Shown: positions 32,299 through 40,833 of the stretch, piece by piece
How the letters are laid out: each line of letters begins with the position of its first letter
Numbering within the stretch: the stretch's first letter is position 1
Assembly: GCF_014126615.1 (NCBI RefSeq)
Contig: NZ_CP059896.1
Location: 1,312,501-1,376,500 of the forward strand
Reading direction: 5' to 3'
From: Ciceribacter thiooxidans
Lineage (GTDB): Bacteria > Pseudomonadota > Alphaproteobacteria > Rhizobiales > Rhizobiaceae
DNA length: 64,000 nt
Notes under the pieces: generated by a model
The model's database searches: none
The model's input: only the letters and a program-made list of their open reading frames with translations
Told to the model about the DNA's origin: nothing
Translations under genes and position numbers: made by a program

Positions 32299-32486
32299 TG
32301 ATCGAGGCTCCTCCCGCAAGTCACCTCCATAGCGAAGCAGCTCGCGAAGGTTGCGCGGAGGATAGGCTGATGACGTTTATTAGTGCAACAGGAAAAGCGT
32401 ATATGCGCGGTGATGCTTTTTCGATTGTCATCCGATGCCTGCTTTTCCACAGGCAGGCGAGTGTCAACCGTGGGGTGGATGCCTGA

Positions 32487-32870
32487 TCAGCAACCCTTGT
32501 CGCCCCTGGACCACCGGTCTACGTCCCGCGCGATACGTGTACGGACCGGCTGATCCATCATCGGACCGAACGCATCAAGGCGTGCCGGATTTCCTTCCGC
32601 CTGCACCACGAGGTGCGGGCGGATGTCGCTGCTGTTCTTGCGAACGAGCAGGATTCTCGGCCGACCGGAATAGGAATCGAGCTCGGGTGCCATGGCGTAA
32701 CCCTTGAAGTCGCCGTCACCCGATTTGATCCAGCAGGTGTTGGCGCCGACCGCGACCCTCTCCATGACGTCAAGCGCGGAATGGCCGCGGCTCGGCTTCG
32801 ACGTGTTCGACTGGCAGGCAGTGAGAGCGAGCGCGCCGGAAAGGCTGAACACGACGAGGGCAGGGCGCAT
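32487..32870 (-). CDS. Small lipoprotein of unknown function
   Basis: A 127-residue protein with a lipoprotein signal peptide and lipobox LTAC (Cys19; MRPALVVFSLSGALALTAC). The mature part has two more cysteines, CWIKSGDGDFKGYAMAPEL near the middle and the very last residue (RGDKGC). A SYSGRPRILLVRK strand region resembles small rhizobial lipoproteins, but I do not recognise a family. It is on the purQ side, in the same direction, 46 bases downstream of purQ. Confidence 0.8.
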   Translation of the reverse strand: MRPALVVFSLSGALALTACQSNTSKPSRGHSALDVMERVAVGANTCWIKSGDGDFKGYAMAPELDSYSGRPRILLVRKNSSDIRPHLVVQAEGNPARLDAFGPMMDQPVRTRIARDVDRWSRGDKGC

Positions 32871-32916
32871 GGGCGGGTTCCAGATTTTGACTCGGCGTTT
32901 ATCCGGCCGTGTGGCG

Positions 32917-33591
32917 TCAGGCTGCGATGACGTCGAGAGCCGAGGCGAAGAGGCCGCGGCCGTCGCTGCCGCCGTGCGCCGCCTCGATCAGGTTTTCCGG
33001 ATGCGGCATCATGCCGAGGACGTTGCCCCGGGCATTGATCACGCCTGCGATGTCGTGGATCGAGCCGTTCGGATTGGTGCCCTCGGCGTAACGGAAAACG
33101 ACCTGTCCGTTGTCCTCGAGGCGCTTCAGCGTTTCGTCGTCGGCGAAATAGTTGCCGTCGTGATGGGCAACGGGGCAACGGAGAATCTGGCCCTTCGAAT
33201 AGGCGCGCGTGAAGTCCGTCTCGGCGTTGACGACCTCGAGCTTGATTTCCTTGCAGACGAATTTCAGGGACGCATTGCGCATCAGCGCTCCCGGCAGCAT
33301 GCCGGCTTCGACGAGGATCTGGAAACCGTTGCAGACGCCGAGCACCTTGGTGCCGCGTTCAGCCGCCGCCTTGACCGCCTGCATGACCGGCATCCGTGCG
33401 GCGATCGCGCCGCAGCGCAGATAGTCGCCGTAGGAGAACCCGCCCGGAATGACGATCAGGTCGACGCTCTCGGGAATTTCCGTCTCGGTCTGCCAGACGG
33501 TGAGCGGGGCCTTGCCGGAGATCTTGGTGAGCGCGGCAATCATGTCGCGATCGCGATTGAGGCCGGGGAGTTGAAGGACGGCTGATTTCAT
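32917..33591 (-). CDS. purQ: Phosphoribosylformylglycinamidine synthase glutaminase subunit PurQ
   Basis: A 224-residue class I glutamine amidotransferase. The nucleophile is the Cys in [16 protein letters not shown], with the oxyanion segment [17 protein letters not shown] and the His/Glu pair in [11 protein letters not shown] near the end. It supplies ammonia to PurL. The ATG overlaps the stop of the upstream coiled-coil ORF by 4 bases (ATGA), suggesting translational coupling within purC-purS-ORF-purQ. Confidence 0.96.
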   Translation of the reverse strand: MKSAVLQLPGLNRDRDMIAALTKISGKAPLTVWQTETEIPESVDLIVIPGGFSYGDYLRCGAIAARMPVMQAVKAAAERGTKVLGVCNGFQILVEAGMLPGALMRNASLKFVCKEIKLEVVNAETDFTRAYSKGQILRCPVAHHDGNYFADDETLKRLEDNGQVVFRYAEGTNPNGSIHDIAGVINARGNVLGMMPHPENLIEAAHGGSDGRGLFASALDVIAA

Positions 33592-33845
33592 GGCTGGGGA
33601 CCAAACCTTGCTTGGGCTTCCTGAAGCTCACGCAGCTCCAGACGGTTTTCGATGCGGTCGAGGCGGTTCTCGACGTGGCCAATTGTAACCCGCAGATTAT
33701 TGAGGTCACCCTGCAGCGCGTGCAGCTGCGACCTCAATGTCTGATTGTCGGCGCGAAGCTCGCCAATGGCGATATCAACCTTGTCAAATCGGTGATTTAG
33801 CTTCTTCAGCAAGTCGCACATCAGTTCGCTGGTCACCTCGGCCAC
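33588..33845 (-). CDS. Small coiled-coil protein inside the pur operon
   Basis: An 85-residue protein that is almost all heptad-like helix from [13 protein letters not shown] to [20 protein letters not shown], with a short tail ending GPQP. It has no signal peptide and no catalytic motif. The start is GTG 33845, six bases after AAGGAG; a TTG at 33860 touches its own ribosome binding site. It lies 18 bases after purS, and its stop overlaps the purQ ATG. Function unknown. It may be a scaffold or a chance neighbour of the PurSQL complex. Confidence 0.75.
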   Translation of the reverse strand: MAEVTSELMCDLLKKLNHRFDKVDIAIGELRADNQTLRSQLHALQGDLNNLRVTIGHVENRLDRIENRLELRELQEAQARFGPQP

Positions 33846-33863
33846 GGCCGGCTCCTTCAACCC

Positions 33864-34106
33864 TCAGGCGATGGAGATAGTATAGTTCTCGATGACCGTG
33901 TTTGCGAGGAGTTTCTCGCACATGGCCTTGAGGTCGGCTTCCGCCTTGGTCTTGTCGGTGCCTTCGAGTTCGAGGTCGAAAACCTTGCCCTGGCGGACAT
34001 GGTCGACGCCTTCGAAGCCGAGCGCGGAGAGGGCGCCCTCGATCGCCTTGCCCTGCGGGTCCAGAACGCCGTTCTTCAAAGTTATGGTCACGCGTGCCTT
34101 GATCAC
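33864..34106 (-). CDS. purS: Phosphoribosylformylglycinamidine synthase subunit PurS
   Basis: An 80-residue PurS, the small dimeric subunit that bridges PurQ and PurL. It has the family opening KARVTITLKNGVLDPQGKAIEGAL and the closing EKLLANTVIENYTI. The start is GTG at 34106, with AGGAGAAG upstream. It follows purC by 18 bases. Confidence 0.95.
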   Translation of the reverse strand: MIKARVTITLKNGVLDPQGKAIEGALSALGFEGVDHVRQGKVFDLELEGTDKTKAEADLKAMCEKLLANTVIENYTISIA

Positions 34107-34124
34107 TTGAGGCTTCTCCTGTCC

Positions 34125-34889
34125 TTACTTGACCAGAACCGGCCCGGTGCCGCGCAGCGGTTCGTTGAGATTGATGATGCCGAGCCGGCGGGCCACTTCC
34201 TGATAGGCTTCGAGAAGGCCGCCGAGATCCTGGCGGAAACGGTCCTTGTCCATCTTTTCCTTGGTCTCGATGTCCCAGAGACGGCACGAATCGGGGGAGA
34301 TTTCGTCGGCGAGGATGATGCGCATCATGTCGCCTTCGTAGAGGCGGCCGCATTCGATCTTGAAGTCGATCAGCTGGATGCCGACGCCGAGAAAGAGGCC
34401 ACTCAGGAAGTCGTTGACCCGGATGGCGAGCGCCATGATGTCGTCGAGTTCGGCAGGGTTGGCCCAGCCGAAGGCGGTGATGTGTTCCTCGGAGACCATG
34501 GGGTCGTCGAGCGCATCGGACTTATAGTAGAATTCGATGATCGAGCGCGGGAGGACCACGCCTTCCTCGATGCCGAGGCGACGGGCGAGCGAGCCGGCGG
34601 CGACGTTGCGCACGACGATCTCGAGCGGAATCATCTCCACTTCCTTGATCAGCTGCTCGCGCATGTTGATCCGGCGGATGAAATGGGTCGGAATGCCGAT
34701 CTTGTTGAGATGTGTGAAGACGTATTCGGAGATGCGGTTGTTGAGCACCCCCTTGCCGTCGATGACTTCGTGCTTCTTCTTGTTGAAGGCGGTGGCGTCG
34801 TCCTTGAAGTGTTGAATCAGCGTGCCCGGCTCGGGTCCTTCATATAGGATCTTGGCCTTGCCCTCGTAAACACGGCGGCGACGGTTCAT
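34125..34889 (-). CDS. purC: SAICAR synthetase (phosphoribosylaminoimidazole-succinocarboxamide synthase)
   Basis: A 254-residue PurC, which joins aspartate to CAIR in de novo purine synthesis. Family motifs include [29 protein letters not shown] (given in part), [20 protein letters not shown] and [14 protein letters not shown]. It is the first gene of the purC-purS-coiled coil-purQ group and reads away from the DUF1476 gene, with 232 bases between. Confidence 0.96.
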   Translation of the reverse strand: MNRRRRVYEGKAKILYEGPEPGTLIQHFKDDATAFNKKKHEVIDGKGVLNNRISEYVFTHLNKIGIPTHFIRRINMREQLIKEVEMIPLEIVVRNVAAGSLARRLGIEEGVVLPRSIIEFYYKSDALDDPMVSEEHITAFGWANPAELDDIMALAIRVNDFLSGLFLGVGIQLIDFKIECGRLYEGDMMRIILADEISPDSCRLWDIETKEKMDKDRFRQDLGGLLEAYQEVARRLGIINLNEPLRGTGPVLVK

Positions 34890-35121
34890 GGCTGGTTGTC
34901 TCTGCTGTTGGCGTCACATCGCGGACGCGTGGATCGATATGTTGCGGTCCCATAGCGGAAAACAACGGTTTTCACAATGCGGGTCTTGTCCGTTTCGATC
35001 AAATCCTCGGGTAGTGGGCGGAAGGCCTTGTCTGCGCCTAACTTCGCATTGGACTTTGACGGGGGTTTTGATTAATGGGGGGCAGAAACCCTTTGATGGC
35101 GCTAGTTTTTGGGAGACGCAG

Positions 35122-35433
35122 ATGAGCGGCATGAGCGATCGCGAAAAGGCATTTGAAAACAAGTTCGCGCACGATCAGGAACTGAGGTTCCGGGCCGAAG
35201 CGCGGCGCAACAAGCTGCTCGGTGTCTGGGCAGCCGCGCTGATGGGCAAGGATCCGGAAGCCTATGCCAAGGAAGTGGTTGCCTCGGACTTCGAGGAAGC
35301 GGGCCATGAAGACGTTTTCCGCAAGGTTCGCGACGATCTCGCCGCCGCCGGCGTTGCCGTCGATGAGCAGGAACTGCGCACGAAGATGAGCGATTTCCTC
35401 GCCCAGGCCGTCGATCAGATCCAGAGCGAATGA
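35122..35433 (+). CDS. DUF1476 protein, zeta-type inhibitor of the F1-ATPase
   Basis: A 103-residue helical protein with the DUF1476 opening MSDREKAFENKFAHDQELRFRAEARRNK (given in part) and GVWAAALMGKDPEAYAKEV. By family knowledge the zeta subunit binds F1-ATPase of alphaproteobacteria through its N-terminus and blocks ATP hydrolysis. The ATG at 35122 has GGGAG six bases upstream; 35131 is an alternative. The 232 bases before it include an AT-richer stretch but no clear promoter. Confidence 0.9.
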   Translation: MSGMSDREKAFENKFAHDQELRFRAEARRNKLLGVWAAALMGKDPEAYAKEVVASDFEEAGHEDVFRKVRDDLAAAGVAVDEQELRTKMSDFLAQAVDQIQSE

Positions 35434-35467
35434 CATTCTGCCGGCGCGGTTCTTGCGACCGCGCCGC

Positions 35468-37930
35468 TCACGCCGCGCGCCAGCTCTCTGCGCGCAGGAA
35501 GGCGAACGTGTCTTCCATCCCCATCGGTTTTGCGAGGCCGTAGCCCTGCAACACGTCGCAGCCGAGTTTGGCGAGCACGCGGACCTGGTCCCGGGTCTCG
35601 ACACCCTCTGCGACGATCTTCACGTTCAGTGACCGTCCTATATCGATGATCGAGCCGACCAGACGGCGCTGCTCGGGCGACCGGGCGACGCCGCGCACGA
35701 GCTCGCGATCGATCTTCAGGGAATCCGGGCCGATGCGCAAAAGACTCACGATCGACGCGTGACCGGTGCCGAAATCGTCGATCTCGATGCCGATGCCGAG
35801 CTTGCGGATGTGCGCAAGATTGGCACGGGCCTGTTCGTCGGACTCGTCGAGGAAGATCGATTCCAGAAGTTCGAACGAGACGGAGCCGGGCTCGAAGGAG
35901 AGGACGGCGAGCTTCTGGGTGAGATGCGGGTCATGGAGGCGTCGGGTCGAGACGTTGACCGATACCTTGGGAACGCGAAGGCCCTCGGCGCGCCAGCGGG
36001 CGGCATCCGCGACGGCTTTTTGAAGCAGCAGGCCGTCGATCTGCGCGACGACGCCGATCTCCTCGGCGACAGCGAGGAATTCGGCAGGCGCCAGAAGGCC
36101 GCGCTCGGGATGTTGCCAGCGGGCGAGAGCCTCGGTCCCGACCACATCGAGGCTGCGGGCGCAGAACTGGAACTGGTAGTGGGGGACGAACTCGTCCTTT
36201 TCGAGCGCGCGCAGCAGGTCGTCGGCGAGACGGTGTGCCGTCACCATCTGGTGGCGACGGTCGCGGCAGAAGAACTCGTAACGGTTACGCCCGGCGTTCT
36301 TGGCGTGGTAGAGCGCGATGTCCGCGTTGAGCAGCAATTGACGCGCATCGATGTTGCCGTCGCGCTCAAGCGCGATGCCGATGCTTGCTCCCGCGCGGCA
36401 TTCGTGTCCCTCGAAGACGATCGGCCGCCGTAATTCCGCGATCAGCCGTTCCGCCATGACCGCAAGGGCGTCATCGTCGCCGTCGTAAGCTGTCAGGAAA
36501 ACGAACTCGTCGCCGCCGATCCGCGCAACGAAGTCCCCGTTGTGGTGCATGGCGTCGCGCAATACGCGCGCGGCGTGGCGCAGCATCTGGTCACCGGCGT
36601 TGTGACCGAGTGTGTCGTTCACCTGCTTGAACCGGTCGAGGTCTATGTGCAGGGCGGCGAGCCCTTGTCCGCGCTCGTCGCAGTCGGCGACGATCCGGTC
36701 GAGCATCTGGTCAAGATAGCGGCGGTTCGGAAGGTCGGTCAGATAGTCGTGAAGGGCGATATGCTCGATCCGCGCCTTGGCCTCCTCGAGCTCCTCGTTG
36801 CGCGCCTCGGCAAGCGTTTTCGCCCTTTCGAGTTCCCTGTGCAGGACGACGTCGCCGGTGACGTCCCAATTGGCGCCGATCATCTTTCGGTGACCATCCG
36901 AATCGATGAAGGGCAGGGTGCGCGAGCGGATATAGTGCGTCGAACCATCCCGCAGGATCACGCGGTATTCGTCCGAGAACGGCAACAGATTGGCGACGTG
37001 GCGTTGGACCTCGCCGAACACGTGCTCTCGATCCTCCGGATGCAGCATACTCTCCCAGAGCCCGCCGATCTTGACCTCCTCCTTCCTTTCGACGCCATAG
37101 AGGGCGAACATGCCGTCGTCCCAATCCGACGTGCCGAGATCGAAATCAGCCTCGAATACGCCGACCCTGGATACTTCGAGGGCAACCTTCAGCCGCCGCG
37201 AGAGGTGTGTGAGGCGCTCCTCGGTCTGCTTGCGCGCGGTGATGTCCGTGTCCGTGCCGCTGATCCGCAGAGGACGTCCGTTGGGGGCACGCTCAATGCA
37301 AGCGCCTCGACATTCGATCCAGATGTAATGACCATCCCTGTGCAATTCGCGGTAGTCGAACGTCATGTAATCCGGATCGCCGGCGATCTGACGGTCGACA
37401 CAATGGGCGACCCTTTCGCGGTCCTCCGGATGAATGCGCTCGAGCCAGGCATCCGTCTCGGACGGAATGGGTTCGTCGGGGCCGATGCCACGTATCTGCC
37501 GCCAGATGTCCGAGCAGTACCATTGGTCGAGGTCGGCGCGGTATTCCCACACGCCCGAGGACGAGCCCACGAGCGCGCTGTGCCAGCGGTTTTCCGATGC
37601 CTCGCAAGTCGCGAGCCGGTTCTTCAGGGAGGTGATGTCTGAAAGGGTGACGACAAAGAGGTCACCATCGTCCGGACACGGCGCAAGCGACCCCATGATC
37701 CAGGTTTTGCCGTCTTCCCTCTCGAGTTCGAGGCCGTGCTGTGCCTCGCCGCTCGCCGACGCGGAGAGGAGGGCTGCAGCGAACTGCGCCCGGCAAGCGG
37801 GAGTGAAGAGGCTGGAGAGGTGCCCGGCGCCGTTCAACAACGCATGCGCGGTCGCATTCGCTGCCCTTACGGCAGTTCTGACGTCAATGACGAGTGCCGC
37901 TGACGGAACTGCGCCAAGCAGGTCTGCCAT
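35468..37930 (-). CDS. PAS-GGDEF-EAL dual c-di-GMP enzyme
   Basis: An 820-residue soluble protein with three or so PAS regions (about 1-370), a GGDEF domain (ARIGGDEFVFL, about residue 490) and an EAL domain (GTEALARWQHP, and IDDFGTGHASIVSLLRI later). Both active-site motifs are intact, so it could make and degrade c-di-GMP. The inhibitory I-site is absent (HNGD instead of RxxD). No transmembrane helix is seen. The ATG at 37930 follows GGGCGAAG; the frame continues to a TTG at 37984. It is convergent with the DUF1476 gene, 34 bases apart. Confidence 0.92.
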   Translation of the reverse strand: MADLLGAVPSAALVIDVRTAVRAANATAHALLNGAGHLSSLFTPACRAQFAAALLSASASGEAQHGLELEREDGKTWIMGSLAPCPDDGDLFVVTLSDITSLKNRLATCEASENRWHSALVGSSSGVWEYRADLDQWYCSDIWRQIRGIGPDEPIPSETDAWLERIHPEDRERVAHCVDRQIAGDPDYMTFDYRELHRDGHYIWIECRGACIERAPNGRPLRISGTDTDITARKQTEERLTHLSRRLKVALEVSRVGVFEADFDLGTSDWDDGMFALYGVERKEEVKIGGLWESMLHPEDREHVFGEVQRHVANLLPFSDEYRVILRDGSTHYIRSRTLPFIDSDGHRKMIGANWDVTGDVVLHRELERAKTLAEARNEELEEAKARIEHIALHDYLTDLPNRRYLDQMLDRIVADCDERGQGLAALHIDLDRFKQVNDTLGHNAGDQMLRHAARVLRDAMHHNGDFVARIGGDEFVFLTAYDGDDDALAVMAERLIAELRRPIVFEGHECRAGASIGIALERDGNIDARQLLLNADIALYHAKNAGRNRYEFFCRDRRHQMVTAHRLADDLLRALEKDEFVPHYQFQFCARSLDVVGTEALARWQHPERGLLAPAEFLAVAEEIGVVAQIDGLLLQKAVADAARWRAEGLRVPKVSVNVSTRRLHDPHLTQKLAVLSFEPGSVSFELLESIFLDESDEQARANLAHIRKLGIGIEIDDFGTGHASIVSLLRIGPDSLKIDRELVRGVARSPEQRRLVGSIIDIGRSLNVKIVAEGVETRDQVRVLAKLGCDVLQGYGLAKPMGMEDTFAFLRAESWRAA

Positions 37931-38095
37931 CTTCGCCCGGTGCAACTCGTCCTCTTTTCGGCGGCTGCCTTCGGCCTGTGGCAATTCTAGCGCTCGCTTT
38001 GCATGGACATTTCCAGCGAAACGCTAACCTCCGCGAATTAAGATGAAATTAAAGGCGGTTCGTCGGCCCGTTCGGGCCAGCGATGGGGCCTTTCC

Positions 38096-38644
38096 TCAGA
38101 GCCGGGAAAGAAACTGGGCGAAAACCATCGTGCCTTCCGGCCAAGGGCCGTGGCCGGACTCGGCATTGATATGGCCGCACTCGCCCGCGTCGAGAAGCAG
38201 TGAACCCCAGGCATTCGCGACGTCCTCCGTCTGCTCGAACGCGCCGAACGGATCGTTGCGACTTGCCACCGTGATCGACGGGAACGGCAGCGGCTCGCGC
38301 GGGTAAGGTCCGAAGGTCATCAGGTGCCTGGGCCGGATCGCAGGGTTGGCGACGTCCGGCGGTGCGACGAAAAAGGCGCCCGCTACCTTGCTCGTGAACC
38401 GGGGAATGGCGTGGACCGCGGTCGCCACACCGAGCGAGTGAGCGACCAGCACCACCGGTCGGGTCGAGGCGTTCACCTCCTCGACCACGCGCTCCACCCA
38501 GTCCTCCCTGACGGGTTTCGACCACTCGGCCTGCTCCACGCGGCGGGCGGTCGAGAGTTTCGACTGCCATCGGCTTTGCCAGTGATCGGGGCCGGAATTG
38601 GTGTAACCGGGAATGATGAGAATATCGACGTCAGATGCTTTCAT
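38096..38644 (-). CDS. RBBP9/YdeN-type serine hydrolase
   Basis: A 182-residue alpha/beta hydrolase. The nucleophile is the Ser in VLVAHSLGVA. The N-terminal IIPGYTNSGPDHWQSRW is characteristic of the RBBP9/YdeN family. The catalytic Asp and His are likely in ASRNDPFG and in GECGHINAESGHGPWP. The physiological substrate is unknown. It stands alone in the leftward direction, downstream of the flavoprotein gene. Confidence 0.9.
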   Translation of the reverse strand: MKASDVDILIIPGYTNSGPDHWQSRWQSKLSTARRVEQAEWSKPVREDWVERVVEEVNASTRPVVLVAHSLGVATAVHAIPRFTSKVAGAFFVAPPDVANPAIRPRHLMTFGPYPREPLPFPSITVASRNDPFGAFEQTEDVANAWGSLLLDAGECGHINAESGHGPWPEGTMVFAQFLSRL

Positions 38645-38724
38645 GCCGCTTATCTGCGTTCGCGAAGGCGCTGCGTCAAGACGAGCGCCGTGGGCGCAAG
38701 CAGAAAATAGGCTTCTCTGCCGAG

Positions 38725-40188
38725 TTAGCGGAAGAGGGCCGCAGTGAGGGCCACGGCGAAGGTCGCGCCATAGACGAGTGCCATCACGGAGATGAAACGC
38801 CGTCTCACGATCCGGCAGATGACGTCGTCACCCGCGTCGAAGTCGAAGCGTTCCATGACCACCCGTTCCGCCGGGACACCAGCTTCCACAAGCAAGCCGA
38901 CGGCGGTTTCCATCATGACCGGCGGGCCGCAGACGAAGGCGGTGACGGCACCGGGATCGAGGCCATCGAGGATTCGGGCGAGGTGGCCCGCGTCGCAGGT
39001 CCCTTTTTCGCAGCCCGCCTCATCGTCCATATCGGTCAGGAAAATCGCCCTGAAATCATGTCCTGCCATCAGGTCCTCGATTTCCGTCCGGACCACGTGG
39101 TCGGCGGCCGACCGGGCACCGGCGATCAGCCTCACCGGTCGCGGGTCGCCGGCAGCAGCGAGTGCGCGAACGAGGCTCAGCACCGGTGCAATTCCGATAC
39201 CGCCGGCGAGAAGCAGGATAGGACCGTCGCCTGCTTCGTTCAGCGTGAAGCTGCCGTGCGGTCCGTCGACGCCGATCCGCGTTCCGGACGCAAGGCGGGT
39301 GATGCTGCCGCTCATATCGCCGGCATCGCGGATCAGGAAACGCAGTTCCGGCAGGTCGGACGGGGCTGAGGCGATGGAGAACGGGTTGTCCGTCACCGTA
39401 TGCCGGCGGCCGATCGTCAGCCAGGCGAATTGGCCGGCGGCGAAGGAAAAACGTTCGGGCGTATCCGTTTTCAGCACGAGTTCGGCGATCGTGGGGCTGA
39501 GTGCGCGCGCAGAGGCGACCGTGAACCCGTTGCGGAAGGCGTGGACAGGCCTGAGGACATAGACCACGAGGAGCGACGCCAAAGCAACGAGGGCGATGAA
39601 GAGCAATGCGGAAGCGCCGAGGGGATCGGCCATGAAACGGGCGTTCGTGAAGGCGTGGTGCAGCCCGAGTAGAACGAGAGCCACTGCCGCTGCACCGTGA
39701 CCGAGGCGCCATGCCGGATAGGGCAGCAGCTTTCCGCGCAAATATTTGCCGGCGAGAATGAGGAAGACTGCAAGCAGCGTCGCAACCACGCCCGTGAAGA
39801 GGTCCGCGCGCAGCAGATATCCGAAGAGCCTTCGCGCCATCGCCGCGACACCGCTTTCGCCGGGGCGAAAGAGGAAGAAGACGATATGGAGGCCGAGCAT
39901 GCCGAGAGCGCCGCCGGCGGCAAGCCGGTGAAAGCCCATGGTCCGGTCGAGACCGATCCGGCCGGAGATGGTCTCGAAGCGGCCCGAGGTCACGAACTGC
40001 ATGAGGAACATGGCGAGTGCCGCGACACCCGCAGCGCGCGCAAGCAATGAGAATGCCGTCGGTCCTTGCTGCCCACCTGTAAACGATGCGAGCAGAACGG
40101 GGCCAGCCGTCAGGACGACATAGGCGACCGCGAGAAGCGGTGCGGACAAACCGATGAAGCGACCTCCGGCTGAACTGGGATGCGGCAT
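38725..40188 (-). CDS. Ferric-reductase-like membrane flavoprotein
   Basis: A 487-residue membrane oxidoreductase. The N-terminal half has about six hydrophobic helices with histidines in GMLGLHIVFF and LLGLHHAFTNA that could ligate heme, as in ferric-reductase-like proteins. A flavin-binding region (TVTDNPFSIASAP) and an NAD(P)-binding region (ILLLAGGIGIAPVLSL; FVCGPPVMMETAV) follow. The C-terminus has an additional hydrophobic helix. The ATG at 40188 has GGGAG nine bases upstream, so the longer frame to 40779 is rejected. A perfect FNR/FixK-type box lies 82 bases upstream of the start. The electron acceptor is unknown. Confidence 0.85.
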   Translation of the reverse strand: MPHPSSAGGRFIGLSAPLLAVAYVVLTAGPVLLASFTGGQQGPTAFSLLARAAGVAALAMFLMQFVTSGRFETISGRIGLDRTMGFHRLAAGGALGMLGLHIVFFLFRPGESGVAAMARRLFGYLLRADLFTGVVATLLAVFLILAGKYLRGKLLPYPAWRLGHGAAAVALVLLGLHHAFTNARFMADPLGASALLFIALVALASLLVVYVLRPVHAFRNGFTVASARALSPTIAELVLKTDTPERFSFAAGQFAWLTIGRRHTVTDNPFSIASAPSDLPELRFLIRDAGDMSGSITRLASGTRIGVDGPHGSFTLNEAGDGPILLLAGGIGIAPVLSLVRALAAAGDPRPVRLIAGARSAADHVVRTEIEDLMAGHDFRAIFLTDMDDEAGCEKGTCDAGHLARILDGLDPGAVTAFVCGPPVMMETAVGLLVEAGVPAERVVMERFDFDAGDDVICRIVRRRFISVMALVYGATFAVALTAALFR

Positions 40189-40269
40189 TCGATGTTTCTC
40201 CCTAGGCGGACGCCATTCGCCGGCGGATGTATTGCCATTTCCGTATGCACGAATGTTCTGCTGTCGGTC

Positions 40270-40283
40270 TTGACGCAAGTCAA
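40270..40283. promoter_or_regulatory. FNR/FixK-type anaerobox
   Basis: TTGAC-GCAA-GTCAA is a perfect inverted repeat matching the FNR/FixK family form TTGAY-N4-RTCAA. It sits almost midway between two divergent starts, 82 bases from the flavoprotein start at 40188 and 80 from the iron-permease start at 40363. Confidence 0.75.
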
Positions 40284-40362
40284 TGTGGAAGCGTGTTCGC
40301 ACACGCCGGAACGTCGCAGCACTTCGCGCGTTTACCTGCGACTTTTCTACGGCGGAGCACAA

Positions 40363-40821
40363 ATGGCAGAGAAAATCAGTATCTTCGCACGATTTGCGAC
40401 GGCGGTTTCTGAATGGACCGGCCGTCCGGCCGTTTTCGCTCTCGCCCTGGCATCGATTGCAGTCTGGGGACTGACCGGCCCAGTGTTCGGCTTCAGCGAA
40501 ACGTGGCAACTGGTGGTCAATACCGGCACGACCATCATCACCTTCCTGATGGTCTTCGTGCTCCAGAACGCGCAGTCGCGCGATACCCGGGCGATCCAGA
40601 CGAAGCTCGATGAACTGATCCTTACCAGCAAGGCGGAGAACCGTTTCATCGGCATCGAGAATCTCGATGAGGAAGAATTGAAGCGTCTCAACGCACTTCT
40701 CGGCGAGGCCGCAAAGCGTGACCTGCACGCGCGGGAGACGGCCCTTTCGACCTATGGTGGTGGTTCGCCGGCAGGACACGACGATGAGGCGCCGCCGCTC
40801 GAATCGGCGGCGCCTCGCTGA
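40363..40821 (+). CDS. Low-affinity iron permease family protein
   Basis: A 152-residue membrane protein of the PF04120 type (Fet4-like). Two hydrophobic segments occur at about residues 22-40 (AVFALALASIAVWGLTGPVFGF, given in part) and 48-68, followed by the family motif NAQSRDTRAIQTKLDEL and an acidic tail. The ATG at 40363 follows GGAG. Transport of ferrous iron is assigned by family only. It is divergent from the ferric-reductase-like gene, which suggests an iron- or oxygen-linked pair. Its last codons contain a 12-bp hairpin. Confidence 0.85.
   Translation: MAEKISIFARFATAVSEWTGRPAVFALALASIAVWGLTGPVFGFSETWQLVVNTGTTIITFLMVFVLQNAQSRDTRAIQTKLDELILTSKAENRFIGIENLDEEELKRLNALLGEAAKRDLHARETALSTYGGGSPAGHDDEAPPLESAAPR
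40786..40816. terminator. Hairpin overlapping the end of the iron-permease gene
   Basis: GAGGCGCCGCCG (40786-40797) and CGGCGGCGCCTC (40805-40816) form a perfect 12-bp stem with a 7-base loop. It encodes part of the permease tail. No T run follows, so it may act as a Rho-barrier or mRNA-end element between the convergent permease and purB genes. Confidence 0.5.
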
Positions 40822-40833
40822 CCGGTTGACGGC

